Both the position numbers and the translations under genes were made by a program. The notes beneath the pieces were generated by a model that was given only the letters and a program-made list of their open reading frames with translations, had not been told where the DNA came from and searched no databases. A DNA stretch of 64,000 bases, taken from NCBI GenBank assembly GCA_021613335.1, contig JAJTWR010000070.1:1-64000 (forward strand), in the 5' to 3' direction. Positions 15,258 through 23,531 of this stretch are shown here, in pieces; position 1 is the first letter of the stretch, and the number at the start of each line of letters is the position of its first letter. This DNA is from Whitmania pigra (Eukaryota; Annelida; Clitellata; Hirudinida; Haemopidae).

Positions 15258-16346
15258 ATGAATTTTATCACTTTTACCGAACAGAAAATCAGGCATTTTA
15301 CACATCGTATTTTTAGAAGCATGGGATGCTCGCAAGCCCATGCCGAATTAGCTGCAGACGTACTTTTAAAATCTGATTTAAGAGGGATAGACTCTCACGG
15401 GGTAGCACGGTTAAGCGGCTATGCAAGGCTGTGGGAAAAAAAGAGAATAAACACAAAACCCAATATCAAAATCGTGCGCCAAACAGCCACCACCGCAACC
15501 GTTGATGGCGACGGGGGTTTAGGGCTTGTAGTAGCGCCTTTTGCCATGAATTTGGCCATCGAAAAAGCAGAAAAATATGGCAGCGGCTGGGTTTCGGTAA
15601 AAAACTCTAATCACTTTGGCATTGCCGCTTATCATAGTTTGCTGGCGGTGGAAAAAGAGATGATTGGCCTCAGCATGACCAACGCAAGCCCGCTGGTAGC
15701 CCCTACTTTTTCTGTCGAACGGATGCTGGGTACCAATCCCATATGCTATGCTTTTCCCGCCAAAAAACATCCTCCCGTTGTGGTTGATATGGCTACCTCT
15801 GCCGCCGCCAATGGGAAATTGGAAATTGCGCAACGGGTTGATAAGCCTATTCCGAGCGGTTGGGTACAAAGTATAAAAGGGAATGATTCTACAGATGCCG
15901 GTGAGTTAAAAAAAAAGGGTTCTTTGTTGCCTTTGGGCAGCGACAGAATACGCGGCAGCCACAAAGGTTTTGGCTTAGGGGCAACAGTTGATATTCTTTC
16001 CGCTGTTTTGTCGGGCGCTAACTACGGCCCTTGGGTACCTCCGTTTGTAGCCTTTTTAGAACCAAATCCTAATCCGGTAGGCGAAGGTATCGGCCATTTT
16101 CTTGGGGCTATGCGGATAGACGGCTTTAGGCCTGCCGATGAATTTAAATCGCATCTTGATAATTGGATAGAACGATTTAAACGGGCTAAACCAATCAATG
16201 ATAACCAACCGGTAATTATTCCCGGAGAGCCGGAATACGAAGCTGAAAAGCTCCGAAAAACAAACGGAATCCCGCTTATTAACATAGTAGTAAATGATTT
16301 AAACCGGCTTGCCTCCAAATTAGAAATAGAACCTTTAGAATTTTAA
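15258..16346 (+). CDS. Malate/L-lactate dehydrogenase family oxidoreductase (Ldh family)
   Basis: A 362-residue NAD(P)-dependent oxidoreductase of the type-2 malate/lactate dehydrogenase family, unrelated to Rossmann LDH. Visible are SDLRGIDSHGVARL (catalytic His in DSHG), VKNSNHFGIAAYHS, LGTNPICYAFPAK, VVDMATSAAANGKLE and RGSHKGFGLG. These enzymes reduce 2-oxoacids; the substrate cannot be told from sequence (malate, lactate, sulfolactate and ureidoglycolate are all used in the family). It lies 23 bases after bshC and may be cotranscribed. Malate is a bacillithiol precursor, but a link is speculative. Confidence 0.88.
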   Translation: MNFITFTEQKIRHFTHRIFRSMGCSQAHAELAADVLLKSDLRGIDSHGVARLSGYARLWEKKRINTKPNIKIVRQTATTATVDGDGGLGLVVAPFAMNLAIEKAEKYGSGWVSVKNSNHFGIAAYHSLLAVEKEMIGLSMTNASPLVAPTFSVERMLGTNPICYAFPAKKHPPVVVDMATSAAANGKLEIAQRVDKPIPSGWVQSIKGNDSTDAGELKKKGSLLPLGSDRIRGSHKGFGLGATVDILSAVLSGANYGPWVPPFVAFLEPNPNPVGEGIGHFLGAMRIDGFRPADEFKSHLDNWIERFKRAKPINDNQPVIIPGEPEYEAEKLRKTNGIPLINIVVNDLNRLASKLEIEPLEF

Positions 16347-16589
16347 CCTTGTTTCCAAATCGCTTCTTAAAGATCATGTATTTGATCTCAAAGTATAACT
16401 TTGTCTGCATAAATCCGAAAAACAAAAATTAATGTTGTTACTTCAATAATTTTTTTGGGTAAATGATAATAATAGTGGATTTTTAGCGCCAATTTGAGCA
16501 ACAAAGCAATTTAAAATATTTTATTTACGATGATTATACCTAAACATACCTTCTTTCAGATATAAATAAAAGGGTGTTTTATTCCTTTG

Positions 16590-17030
16590 AACTTAACCAA
16601 TTGGGTTTTTGCCATTCCGCAAAAGCCTTCAATTCAATTAATGTGAGATTGAAGGCATGTAAAACATCCTTAAAATAACTAAAGCGATACTTGAGAATTA
16701 CCAAGAAACCGTAACGGTTCTGCAACTGTTTTCATCTCTTTTGCCGATGTTAATATCTATTTCTTCCGCGTCTTCTGAAATTGCATCTGCAATACGGTTA
16801 GCAAACCTGTAACCGCCATAAGATGTGCAATATCTACAACTCGATGAACCATGTTGGGAAACATCAATTGTATATTAATGAAAAAGAAGGAAGTCGAACA
16901 ATGTCTAATATAATACTGTCTCTTAATTTTTTCGTTTCCGAGCGTATTATTAACTCACCTTCTATATTATCTCCAGCCTGCTCAACTTTATTGAAAAAAT
17001 TGTTTATTTCTCTCTCTAAATATTGGCGTT
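16590..17030 (-). pseudogene. Decayed coding region, unknown protein
   Basis: Three neighbouring minus-strand stretches read as protein-like but are interrupted by stops and shifts: 17028-16864 (55 codons, EREINNFFNKVEQAGDNIEG), about 16852-16690 (RFANRIADAISEDAEEIDIN) and about 16680-16590 (LTLIELKAFAEWQKPNWLSS). No start codon exists for the first stretch; its upstream side runs into an in-frame TAA and then, 40 bases on, the prophage-end remnant. I do not recognise the family. The remaining 16347-16590 shows no feature. Confidence 0.4.
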
Positions 17031-17076
17031 TTTTTTAATATCGCTGTTCTTGGGATTTCTCAATATTTATTTTAAT

Positions 17077-17222
17077 ATATAAACGGCAAAACGAAACTTC
17101 CATTTTTTAAAACAAAAAAAACAAAAACGGATACAAAACAGCGGCTTTTTAGTTGCCGTTTAACCGGTAGTTCATAATCAGCTATTCTACCTGCTTGCGT
17201 CTGCTTGTCCCCCCCGCATGCT
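17077..17222 (-). mobile_element. Inverted, decayed remnant of the prophage right end
   Basis: On the minus strand 17208-17147 matches the last part of dam plus its stop (13188-13249) at 55 of 62 positions; all seven differences are transitions and one creates an in-frame TAG. Further on, 17107-17077 matches the terminal motif at 13362-13392 at 29 of 31 positions. Order and orientation are conserved, so this is a second end of the same prophage family, facing the opposite way and eroded to about 150 bases. Confidence 0.75.
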
Positions 17223-17398
17223 GATAAAGTGCCGAAAATACTTTAAAAGAAAAGGGAGACACTTCATTTTTAATGACAACTTTCCTGTTGTTTATAATAC
17301 TTTTTATTTGAGATATTTATCGATTTTAATCTAAAATCGAGGATATTTTAACTCACAGGCTGTTTAAAACTTGAAAAGAAAAAGAGGTATTCAAGCGT

Positions 17399-17406
17399 TA
17401 TCTTTA
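17399..17406 (+). promoter_or_regulatory. Candidate -7 box for parC
   Basis: TATCTTTA, one base off TAnnTTTG, lies 30 bases before the parC ATG. No convincing -33 element was seen. The stretch 17223-17398 shows nothing else recognisable. Confidence 0.3.
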
Positions 17407-17436
17407 CGACCTTGCAAAAATTTTATTGGTTAGTAA

Positions 17437-19305
17437 ATGAGCGAAGAGTTAAACGATAATAATAGTTGGGGCATATCAGAAGATCAGGATTCACAATCTA
17501 AAGTGACGCCAATTAACGGGTTGTACGAAAACTGGTTTCTTGATTATGCTTCTTACGTAATTTTAGACCGGGCGGTTCCGCATATTAATGACGGGTTTAA
17601 ACCCGTACAACGACGTATTATGCATTCGTTGAAAGAAATGGATGACGGGCGTTTTAATAAAGCGGCCAATGTGATTGGCAATACCATGAAATATCACCCC
17701 CATGGCGATGCCTCTATTGGCGATGCCTTGATACAAATTGGGCAGAAAGATTTGTTAATCGACAGACAAGGAAATTGGGGAGATCCAATAACCGGAGACA
17801 ACGCCGCCGCGTCAAGATACATTGAAGCCCGCTTGTCAAAATTTGCCAACGACGTTGTTTTTAATCCTGATATTACCGCCTGGCAGCTCAGTTATGACGG
17901 CCGAAATAACGAACCGATAACCTTGCCGGTTAAATTTCCTTTATTGCTGACCCAAGGCGCCGAAGGTATTGCCGTAGGTTTGGCAACCAAAATCATGCCC
18001 CATAATTTTGTGGAACTTTTAGAAGCGTCCATTGAAATATTAAAAGGCGGTAAATCTGATATTTTACCGGATTTTTTTACGGGCGGCATGGCCGATTTTT
18101 CTAACTATAACGAAGGCATGCGCGGCGGAAGAATCAGGGTAAGGGCTAAAATAATCGAACGGGATAAAAAGACTTTGGTAATTACAGAAATTCCTTTTAG
18201 TACCACGACGGGTTCTGTTATTGACAGCATTTTGGCGGCAAATGATAAAGGTAAAATCAAGATTAAAAAGATTGAAGATAATACTGCGCAGAATGTGGAA
18301 ATTGTTATTCAACTTGCCTCCGGAATTTCGCCGAATGTAACCATTGACGCTCTTTATGCTTTTACCTTGTGCGAGGTGTCTATATCGCCAAATACCTGCG
18401 TAATTAAAGACGATAAGCCTCATTTCATGTCGGTAAATGAGATTTTGACAGAAAATACCAAATACGCCAAATCGTTACTTAAAAAAGAGCTCGAGATAAA
18501 ATTACACGAACTTCAAGAAAAGATTTTTTTCAATTCTTTGCTCAAAATATTTATTCAGGAAGGGATGTATAAAAATCCTGCATATGAAAACGCCGCTTCT
18601 TTTGAAAAGGTTGCACAAACGCTTCACTTGCTTTTTGAACCGTTTAAACCCGCCCTGTATAGAGAAATTCTTGCCGAAGATTTTAAAAAACTTATCGATA
18701 AGCCCATGAGCAGCATCACGCGTTTTGATGTAAAAAAAGCAAACGAGCAAATGAAAGCGCTAGGAGAGGATATTAAACAGGTAAAAAGTAATTTACGCCA
18801 TCTGACAGAATATACCATTGCCTGGTTTGAAAAAATTAAAGTCAAATATGGTAAAGGCAGAGAGCGTAAAACAGAAATCAGATTTTTTGATAAAGTAGAA
18901 GCCAGCAAAGTAGCTTTGGCAAACGTAAAATTGTACATGAACAAGGAAAATGGTTTCATCGGAACAGGTTTACGTAAAGATGAATTTGTGGCTGATTGTT
19001 CGGATATAGACGAAATAATTGTTTTTAGAGAGGACGGCCGGTTTATCGTTACCAAAGTGGTAGATAAAACCTTTGTCGGTAAAAACATCATCCATGCTCG
19101 GGTTTTTAAAAAGAACGATGAACGCACGATTTACAACATAATTTATAAAGACGGGGCATGTGCAATAAGTTATATTAAACGATTTTCGGTAGTGGGTATT
19201 ACTCGAGATAAAGAGTATGATGTAACCAAAGGCAGCAAAGGTTCTAAAATACTTTATTTTTCGGCTAATCCAAACGGGGAAGCGAAGTTGTTGCCGTGCA
19301 GCTAA
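17437..19305 (+). CDS. parC: DNA topoisomerase IV subunit A, N-terminal part
   Basis: The 622-residue frame holds the breakage-reunion domain: FKPVQRRIMHSLKEM, HPHGDASIGDALI, and the active-site Tyr128 in GDNAAASRYIEARLS. With ParE it would decatenate daughter chromosomes. The frame ends abruptly at 19305 with KLLPCS, and the expected continuation is found one frame away in the next entry. The full protein, about 940 residues, would be normal for Bacteroidota. A missing G near 19283 explains the break. The gene is essential in known bacteria, so a sequence error is likely. No parE is adjacent; the region upstream carries the prophage-end remnant. Confidence 0.9.
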   Translation: MSEELNDNNSWGISEDQDSQSKVTPINGLYENWFLDYASYVILDRAVPHINDGFKPVQRRIMHSLKEMDDGRFNKAANVIGNTMKYHPHGDASIGDALIQIGQKDLLIDRQGNWGDPITGDNAAASRYIEARLSKFANDVVFNPDITAWQLSYDGRNNEPITLPVKFPLLLTQGAEGIAVGLATKIMPHNFVELLEASIEILKGGKSDILPDFFTGGMADFSNYNEGMRGGRIRVRAKIIERDKKTLVITEIPFSTTTGSVIDSILAANDKGKIKIKKIEDNTAQNVEIVIQLASGISPNVTIDALYAFTLCEVSISPNTCVIKDDKPHFMSVNEILTENTKYAKSLLKKELEIKLHELQEKIFFNSLLKIFIQEGMYKNPAYENAASFEKVAQTLHLLFEPFKPALYREILAEDFKKLIDKPMSSITRFDVKKANEQMKALGEDIKQVKSNLRHLTEYTIAWFEKIKVKYGKGRERKTEIRFFDKVEASKVALANVKLYMNKENGFIGTGLRKDEFVADCSDIDEIIVFREDGRFIVTKVVDKTFVGKNIIHARVFKKNDERTIYNIIYKDGACAISYIKRFSVVGITRDKEYDVTKGSKGSKILYFSANPNGEAKLLPCS

Positions 19306-20267
19306 AACCTCATTCAAAATTAAAAAAATTACAGTTTGATATTGATTTTGCCGAAATCGGCATTAAAGGTAGAGGTTCGGTAGGCAATGTCGTGTCTAAA
19401 TATCCTTTAAAGAAAATTTTATTTAAGAGCCAGGGTGTTTCTACTTTGGCAGGTCGTAAGATATGGTACGATGATTTGCTTAAACGCTTGAATGCAGATG
19501 GCAGAGGCAAATATTTGGGAGAGTTTGACGGCGATGATAAAATTCTTCAGGTTAATGATAAAGGCATTTATGAGCTTGCTACTTTTGATCTCAGCAATCA
19601 TTTTGAGGAAGGTATTGTGTTGATGCAGAAATACAATTTGGAGCAGGTTTACGGCGTAATTCATTATGATGGTAAAACAAAAAATTATTTTGTGAAGCGG
19701 TTTACTTTTGATTTACAGCCTGTTGGTAAAAAAGTGAGTATTATTAACGAAGAAGCGGGTTCTAAAATGATTTTTATTACCGGAAAGCCGGACGCGCAGG
19801 TGAAAATTGAGATAGAAAAAGGCAAAACCAAAATACCGGAAACTCTTACCGTAGCTTTGGCAGACTTAATTGAGGTAAAAGGTATGAAAGCTAACGGAAA
19901 TCGCATATCGACTCATGTGGTAAAAAATGTTCAGCTCGTAAATCAGGTATTAGAAATTGGGGTTGATCATCTGGAAAATACCGATTTTAAAATATTGAAT
20001 GAACAAAACCAACAAGTTCCATCAAACCTGAATAGTAAAAATACAGCCAAAGAACCAAATATAGCAAATACAACTCCGGTTGGGTTTGTAGAAAATGAGG
20101 CTTTAAATAAGCATGCTGTTGCAAAAGTTGAAGATAGCCAAAAGCCCGTATTCAAAACAGAATCAAAAACTGAAGAAGCGTTTGAGCCGGTCAAAAAAAT
20201 TGAGTTAGAAATTACTAACCCCGATGATATAAAAACAGATGATAAAGGACAGTTGGGATTTTTTTAA
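19296..20267 (+). CDS. parC: DNA topoisomerase IV subunit A, C-terminal part (separate frame)
   Basis: This 323-residue frame begins QLKPHSKLKKLQFDIDFAEI and continues KGRGSVGNVVSKYPLKKILFKSQGVSTLAGRKIWYDDLLKRLNADGRGKYLGEFDGDDK, exactly the C-terminal DNA-wrapping region of Bacteroidota ParC. The last 90 residues are low-complexity and acidic, ending DDKGQLGFF. It overlaps the N-terminal frame by 10 bases and could start at GTG 19296, so a split two-chain enzyme is formally possible, but a single gene broken by one base is simpler. Confidence 0.85.
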   Translation: MQLKPHSKLKKLQFDIDFAEIGIKGRGSVGNVVSKYPLKKILFKSQGVSTLAGRKIWYDDLLKRLNADGRGKYLGEFDGDDKILQVNDKGIYELATFDLSNHFEEGIVLMQKYNLEQVYGVIHYDGKTKNYFVKRFTFDLQPVGKKVSIINEEAGSKMIFITGKPDAQVKIEIEKGKTKIPETLTVALADLIEVKGMKANGNRISTHVVKNVQLVNQVLEIGVDHLENTDFKILNEQNQQVPSNLNSKNTAKEPNIANTTPVGFVENEALNKHAVAKVEDSQKPVFKTESKTEEAFEPVKKIELEITNPDDIKTDDKGQLGFF

Positions 20268-20297
20268 ACCTAAAAATAAAGCTCAATTTTACTTTTA

Positions 20298-20305
20298 TAT
20301 CTTTG
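20298..20305 (+). promoter_or_regulatory. Candidate -7 box upstream of the pnuC-like gene
   Basis: TATCTTTG matches the Bacteroidota -7 consensus exactly. Transcription from here would give a leader of about 195 bases before the pnuC-like ATG, long enough for the riboswitch-like element that follows. Confidence 0.4.
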
Positions 20306-20315
20306 CCGACTGAAT

Positions 20316-20452
20316 TGAGTACGGATATTAAAAACCGCTTGAGATTAAACCCATTTTAAAGTAAAAATAAAGAATTTGTTGGCAGAGGGTTTGGGTTTAA
20401 AATTTTTTGCATCAAAGATGCCTGTTCGGATAATGCCAAGGGAGGAGAGGTT
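20316..20452 (+). promoter_or_regulatory. Degenerate TPP-riboswitch-like leader
   Basis: Two halves of the THI-box pattern can be seen: GCTTGAGATTAAACCC (near 20338-20353; consensus GCTGAGATTATACCC, one extra T) preceded by a CGG/CCG stem, and CCTGTTCGGATAATGCCA followed by AGGGAGGAG (near 20420-20449; consensus CCTGATCTGGATAATGCCAGCGTAGGGA). They are separated by about 65 bases instead of roughly 10, and the CG before the final AGGGA is lost. It may be a diverged or decayed thiamine-pyrophosphate sensor. No covariance search was possible. Confidence 0.4.
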
Positions 20453-20505
20453 TAAAAAATGTTTGACCCTGAAAGCGGTTTTTGGCAAGGCTTGACATAT
20501 TAAAA

Positions 20506-21159
20506 ATGAATTTTCAAGAATGGATTAAACTTTTTGCAGAACAGTTGTCACAAACCAAATTTATAGAACTTATGGTTGTAGGTTTTGGCATTTTGCAAGT
20601 GTTTCTTGCCCAAAAAAACAATATTTTGCTTTACTTAGCAGGTATTATATCGATTATATTATCGATGTTTTTGTTGCTGGAGGCAAAGCTTTATGCCGAT
20701 ACGCTCTTGAATATTTATTATTTGGCAATGAGTATTTATGGTTGGATGACATGGCATAAAAGAAAGCGTGAAGGAGTTAGGCAAGTGTCATTCACTACTA
20801 AATCCGAAATGCTTACGGCAATGTTCATTTCAACGTTTGGATTTGCAGTTCTGTATTTTGCGCTAAACAATTATACCAATTCTGACGTGCCCTTCATGGA
20901 TGCGTTTGTATCTGCTACAGCCTGGGCCGGCATGTGGCTGTTAGCCAAACGTAAGATTGAAAATTGGATTTTTTTAAATATCTCAAATCTAGCGGCCATA
21001 CCTTTGTTGGCCTACAAGCATTTGGCCATGATGGCTGTTTTAACCTTCATCTTGTTTATAATGGCTATTTTTGGTTATCTAAACTGGAAAAAAATATATA
21101 AATCTGCAAATCAGGTAAATCTTAATGAAAATCATTGCGCAACTTTCCGAAATGGTTAA
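20506..21159 (+). CDS. PnuC-family vitamin transporter (possibly PnuT, thiamine)
   Basis: A 217-residue protein with seven predicted membrane segments and the PnuC signature: LLEAKLYADTLLNIYYLAMSIYGWMTWHKR and the late ENWIFLNISNLAAIPLLAYK. PnuC proteins carry nicotinamide riboside, and PnuT relatives carry thiamine by facilitated diffusion, trapped by a kinase. The TPP-like leader favours thiamine, but no TPP kinase gene is adjacent. I use ATG 20506; the TTG at 20482 adds eight unlikely residues. Its 3' end overlaps the next gene's ATG by 35 bases. Confidence 0.85.
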   Translation: MNFQEWIKLFAEQLSQTKFIELMVVGFGILQVFLAQKNNILLYLAGIISIILSMFLLLEAKLYADTLLNIYYLAMSIYGWMTWHKRKREGVRQVSFTTKSEMLTAMFISTFGFAVLYFALNNYTNSDVPFMDAFVSATAWAGMWLLAKRKIENWIFLNISNLAAIPLLAYKHLAMMAVLTFILFIMAIFGYLNWKKIYKSANQVNLNENHCATFRNG

Positions 21160-22210
21160 AAGAGAAGCGTTTGCCGCCGAAGAAAAAGGCATGTTAACGG
21201 AAAATATACTTGAGGTTGCCTATCAGCAAAATTGGTTTAAATTATTTGTGCCGCCGGTTTACGGCGGCCCCGGCAAACAATTGCCTGAAATATTGAGATT
21301 AGAAGAAGAATTAGCTTATTTAGACGGCAGTTTGGCATGGACAGTTACCTTATGTACGGGAGCAGCGTGGTTTTCGGGTTTTTTAGACCCCTTGTTGGCT
21401 AAGAAAATTTTCGAAGATAAAAAAGTATGCCTTGCGGGAAGCGGCGCAGTAGGAGGGACGGCCAAGGAGACTGAAAACGGCTTCCTGATTAACGGACTGT
21501 GGAAATACGCTACCGGAGCGCTTCATGCTACTGTTTTTACCGCAAATTGCTTGGTGCAAAATTCGCGGGGCGAAGAAATTTTGGAAGCCGACGGCTCTCT
21601 AAAAGTATTGTCTTTTATTTTAATGAAACAGGAGGTTTCTGTTGTGCCGGATTGGTCTTGTTTTGGTCTAATTGCTACGGGCAGCCATACGTTTAAAGCC
21701 GTTAATGTACAGGCGCCAAAAAACAGAGCGTTTAAAATTTCTAATCAGGAAATAAAAGTGGCGGGCGAAAGTTTTAGTTATCCCTTTTTGCAATTCGCCG
21801 AAACAACGTTTGCGGTAAATAACTTAGGGATGGCCAAACATTTTGTAGAATTAGCGGAAGAGGCTTTTTTTAAACGCTCAGGCTATAAGCATTATCAAAC
21901 TCATCAGATAACATTTTTTAAAACGCAATTAGAGAAAACAAAAGATTGTCTTGCCGAACAAAAAGAAAACTTTTATAAGATTTTTGGGCAATCGTGGATA
22001 GAGCTGCAAAAAACCGGAGTTATCAACCCCAAAACATTAGCCAACCTTAGTAAAATTTCAAAAGAAATGACCCATGCTTGTTGGCAAGCGGTGCAAAAAC
22101 TATATCCGTTTGCGGGCTTACAAGCGGCAAAAAAAGATACCGAGCTTAATAGAGTATGGAGAGATATTCATACAGCCGGTCAGCATTCTTTATTAACATT
22201 TATTTCTTAA
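21125..22210 (+). CDS. Acyl-CoA dehydrogenase-like flavoprotein
   Basis: A 361-residue protein of the acyl-CoA dehydrogenase superfamily: an N-terminal helical domain (NILEVAYQQNWFKLFVPPVYGGPGK, EELAYLDGSLAWTVTLCTGAAWF), a middle beta-domain (GGTAKETENGFLINGLWKYATGALHATVF, WSCFGLIATGSHTF) and a C-terminal helical bundle (FAETTFAVNNLGMAKHFVELAEEAF, WRDIHTAGQHSLL). The form resembles flavin monooxygenase-like members rather than classic fatty-acid enzymes, and the catalytic Glu of true dehydrogenases is not evident. Substrate unknown. An alternative ATG at 21152 lies just before the pnuC-like stop. Confidence 0.8.
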   Translation: MKIIAQLSEMVKREAFAAEEKGMLTENILEVAYQQNWFKLFVPPVYGGPGKQLPEILRLEEELAYLDGSLAWTVTLCTGAAWFSGFLDPLLAKKIFEDKKVCLAGSGAVGGTAKETENGFLINGLWKYATGALHATVFTANCLVQNSRGEEILEADGSLKVLSFILMKQEVSVVPDWSCFGLIATGSHTFKAVNVQAPKNRAFKISNQEIKVAGESFSYPFLQFAETTFAVNNLGMAKHFVELAEEAFFKRSGYKHYQTHQITFFKTQLEKTKDCLAEQKENFYKIFGQSWIELQKTGVINPKTLANLSKISKEMTHACWQAVQKLYPFAGLQAAKKDTELNRVWRDIHTAGQHSLLTFIS

Positions 22211-22294
22211 TCCGCTATTTTTGAATGGTTTTTAGATTATCCATGTAAAAAAGAAAGATCGTTGTAATTAAAAAAAGAGGTTTTCATCCGATAT

Positions 22295-23344
22295 TTATTG
22301 ATATTGAATATATATGGGAATGGGTTTAAGTTTTAACAACTCTTGGGGAGTTAGCATGCGATGCGGCGCTTTCTTCAAATCGTTTTTGTAAAACAATTTA
22401 AAGCCCGTAAATTGTACGGGTTCTTTGTAAATAAAATACCTATAGCTTCCGTATTTTAAATCGGGCTCCCCCCAGCCGTCCATATGCATAACAATTTGTA
22501 CTTCGGGTTTTAGCTTAATATTTTTATAATTGGTTACCATCTTTTGGGTAAAACGATGTACCGTTAATATTTTTGGAGGCAGATTGTATTTTTTTACCAC
22601 ATCTGCCAAATATTGCGACACATAGTTTATATCCTCTGCATCGTAAGTTCCTATTTTTTTACCCGGCTGCGAACCGTCTTTCATAGAAAATTCAGGATCA
22701 ATTCCTAAATGTACATAAGGCAACTCTAAGTATTTTGCAATATGAACAATCTCTGATTTTAAATTGCTTAGGCCAACTTGCAAATCTAAAAAAACAATGG
22801 TGTTGGGTTTCATTTTAGCAATTTTTAATACCGAATCAATCTGTTTATTACCCATTCGGTTAATATATTTCCCGTCTTTACCCGGAGTTCCGCTTGCCAC
22901 AGCGGCAATGTAATGCAAGCCGGCTTGTACCGGCGTGCTGGGGTCTGCTTTTTCCCATTGTTTAATTTCTGCATTTAAACGCCGCCACATTTCATCAGGC
23001 GCATACTCTCCCAAAGCCCCCATTTTTTTTGAATGCAGATTTCCATAATAAACTACCACGCGTTTAAATGGTAAAATGGCACCATTTAAAGGGTAGGGTT
23101 GATTTTTAACCGGCCATTTTTCGCCAGTATCGCCATTGGCCAGCTTTTTAATCAATTGATTGTATATAACAGTGTCTATCGGTATTTTAACCTCTTTTTG
23201 GCTAGCTGTTATTGAGGGGGAGGCAATTTTGCCCATTTTTTTAGGTTTTTTATTGATTTTATTTGCATCAGATTTACATAAAGTAAATGTATATATAACA
23301 AATGCAACAATTAGGATTGGTACGGAAGGTTTCAACAAATTCAT
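22295..23344 (-). CDS. Secreted or membrane-anchored protein, unknown function, TIM-barrel-like
   Basis: A 349-residue protein with an N-terminal hydrophobic segment (VPILIVAFVIYTFTLC) that acts as signal or anchor, a Lys-rich linker, and a domain of alternating strands and helices: FKRVVVYYGNLHSKKMGALG, AGLHYIAAVAS, NTIVFLDLQVG, LELPYVHLGIDPEF, PPKILTVHRFTQKMV and VQIVMHMDGWGE. This periodic beta-alpha layout suggests a TIM barrel with acidic residues near strand ends (LGIDPEF, HMDGWGE), compatible with a glycosidase-like fold, but I cannot name the family. Convergent with the ACAD-like gene. Confidence 0.7.
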   Translation of the reverse strand: MNLLKPSVPILIVAFVIYTFTLCKSDANKINKKPKKMGKIASPSITASQKEVKIPIDTVIYNQLIKKLANGDTGEKWPVKNQPYPLNGAILPFKRVVVYYGNLHSKKMGALGEYAPDEMWRRLNAEIKQWEKADPSTPVQAGLHYIAAVASGTPGKDGKYINRMGNKQIDSVLKIAKMKPNTIVFLDLQVGLSNLKSEIVHIAKYLELPYVHLGIDPEFSMKDGSQPGKKIGTYDAEDINYVSQYLADVVKKYNLPPKILTVHRFTQKMVTNYKNIKLKPEVQIVMHMDGWGEPDLKYGSYRYFIYKEPVQFTGFKLFYKNDLKKAPHRMLTPQELLKLKPIPIYIQYQ

Positions 23345-23440
23345 TGATAAGTGTTTATTCTAATAAGTTCGGGCAAAAATACATTTTTTAATACGGTAGT
23401 TTGGTCTAAATCATACACAAAATAAAAAAACTTATTTTTA

Positions 23441-23455
23441 ATTATTCTAAATAAT
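23441..23455. promoter_or_regulatory. Candidate Fur/iron-type palindrome upstream of the heme receptor
   Basis: ATTATT-CTA-AATAAT is a perfect inverted repeat in the AT-rich gap 77 bases before the TonB receptor start. AT-rich palindromes of this kind precede iron-regulated genes in several bacteria. The match is suggestive only, because AT-rich DNA makes such repeats by chance. Confidence 0.3.
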
Positions 23456-23531
23456 ATTGAGTAATTTTTTTTAATATTGCATCGTTATTTAAAATCATCA
23501 ACTAAAATATAAATTAAAAATAAAAACATTA

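Noticed and set aside
16823..17038. 71-codon plus-strand frame
   Set aside because: It runs antisense to a decayed minus-strand coding stretch and has no protein-like features of its own.
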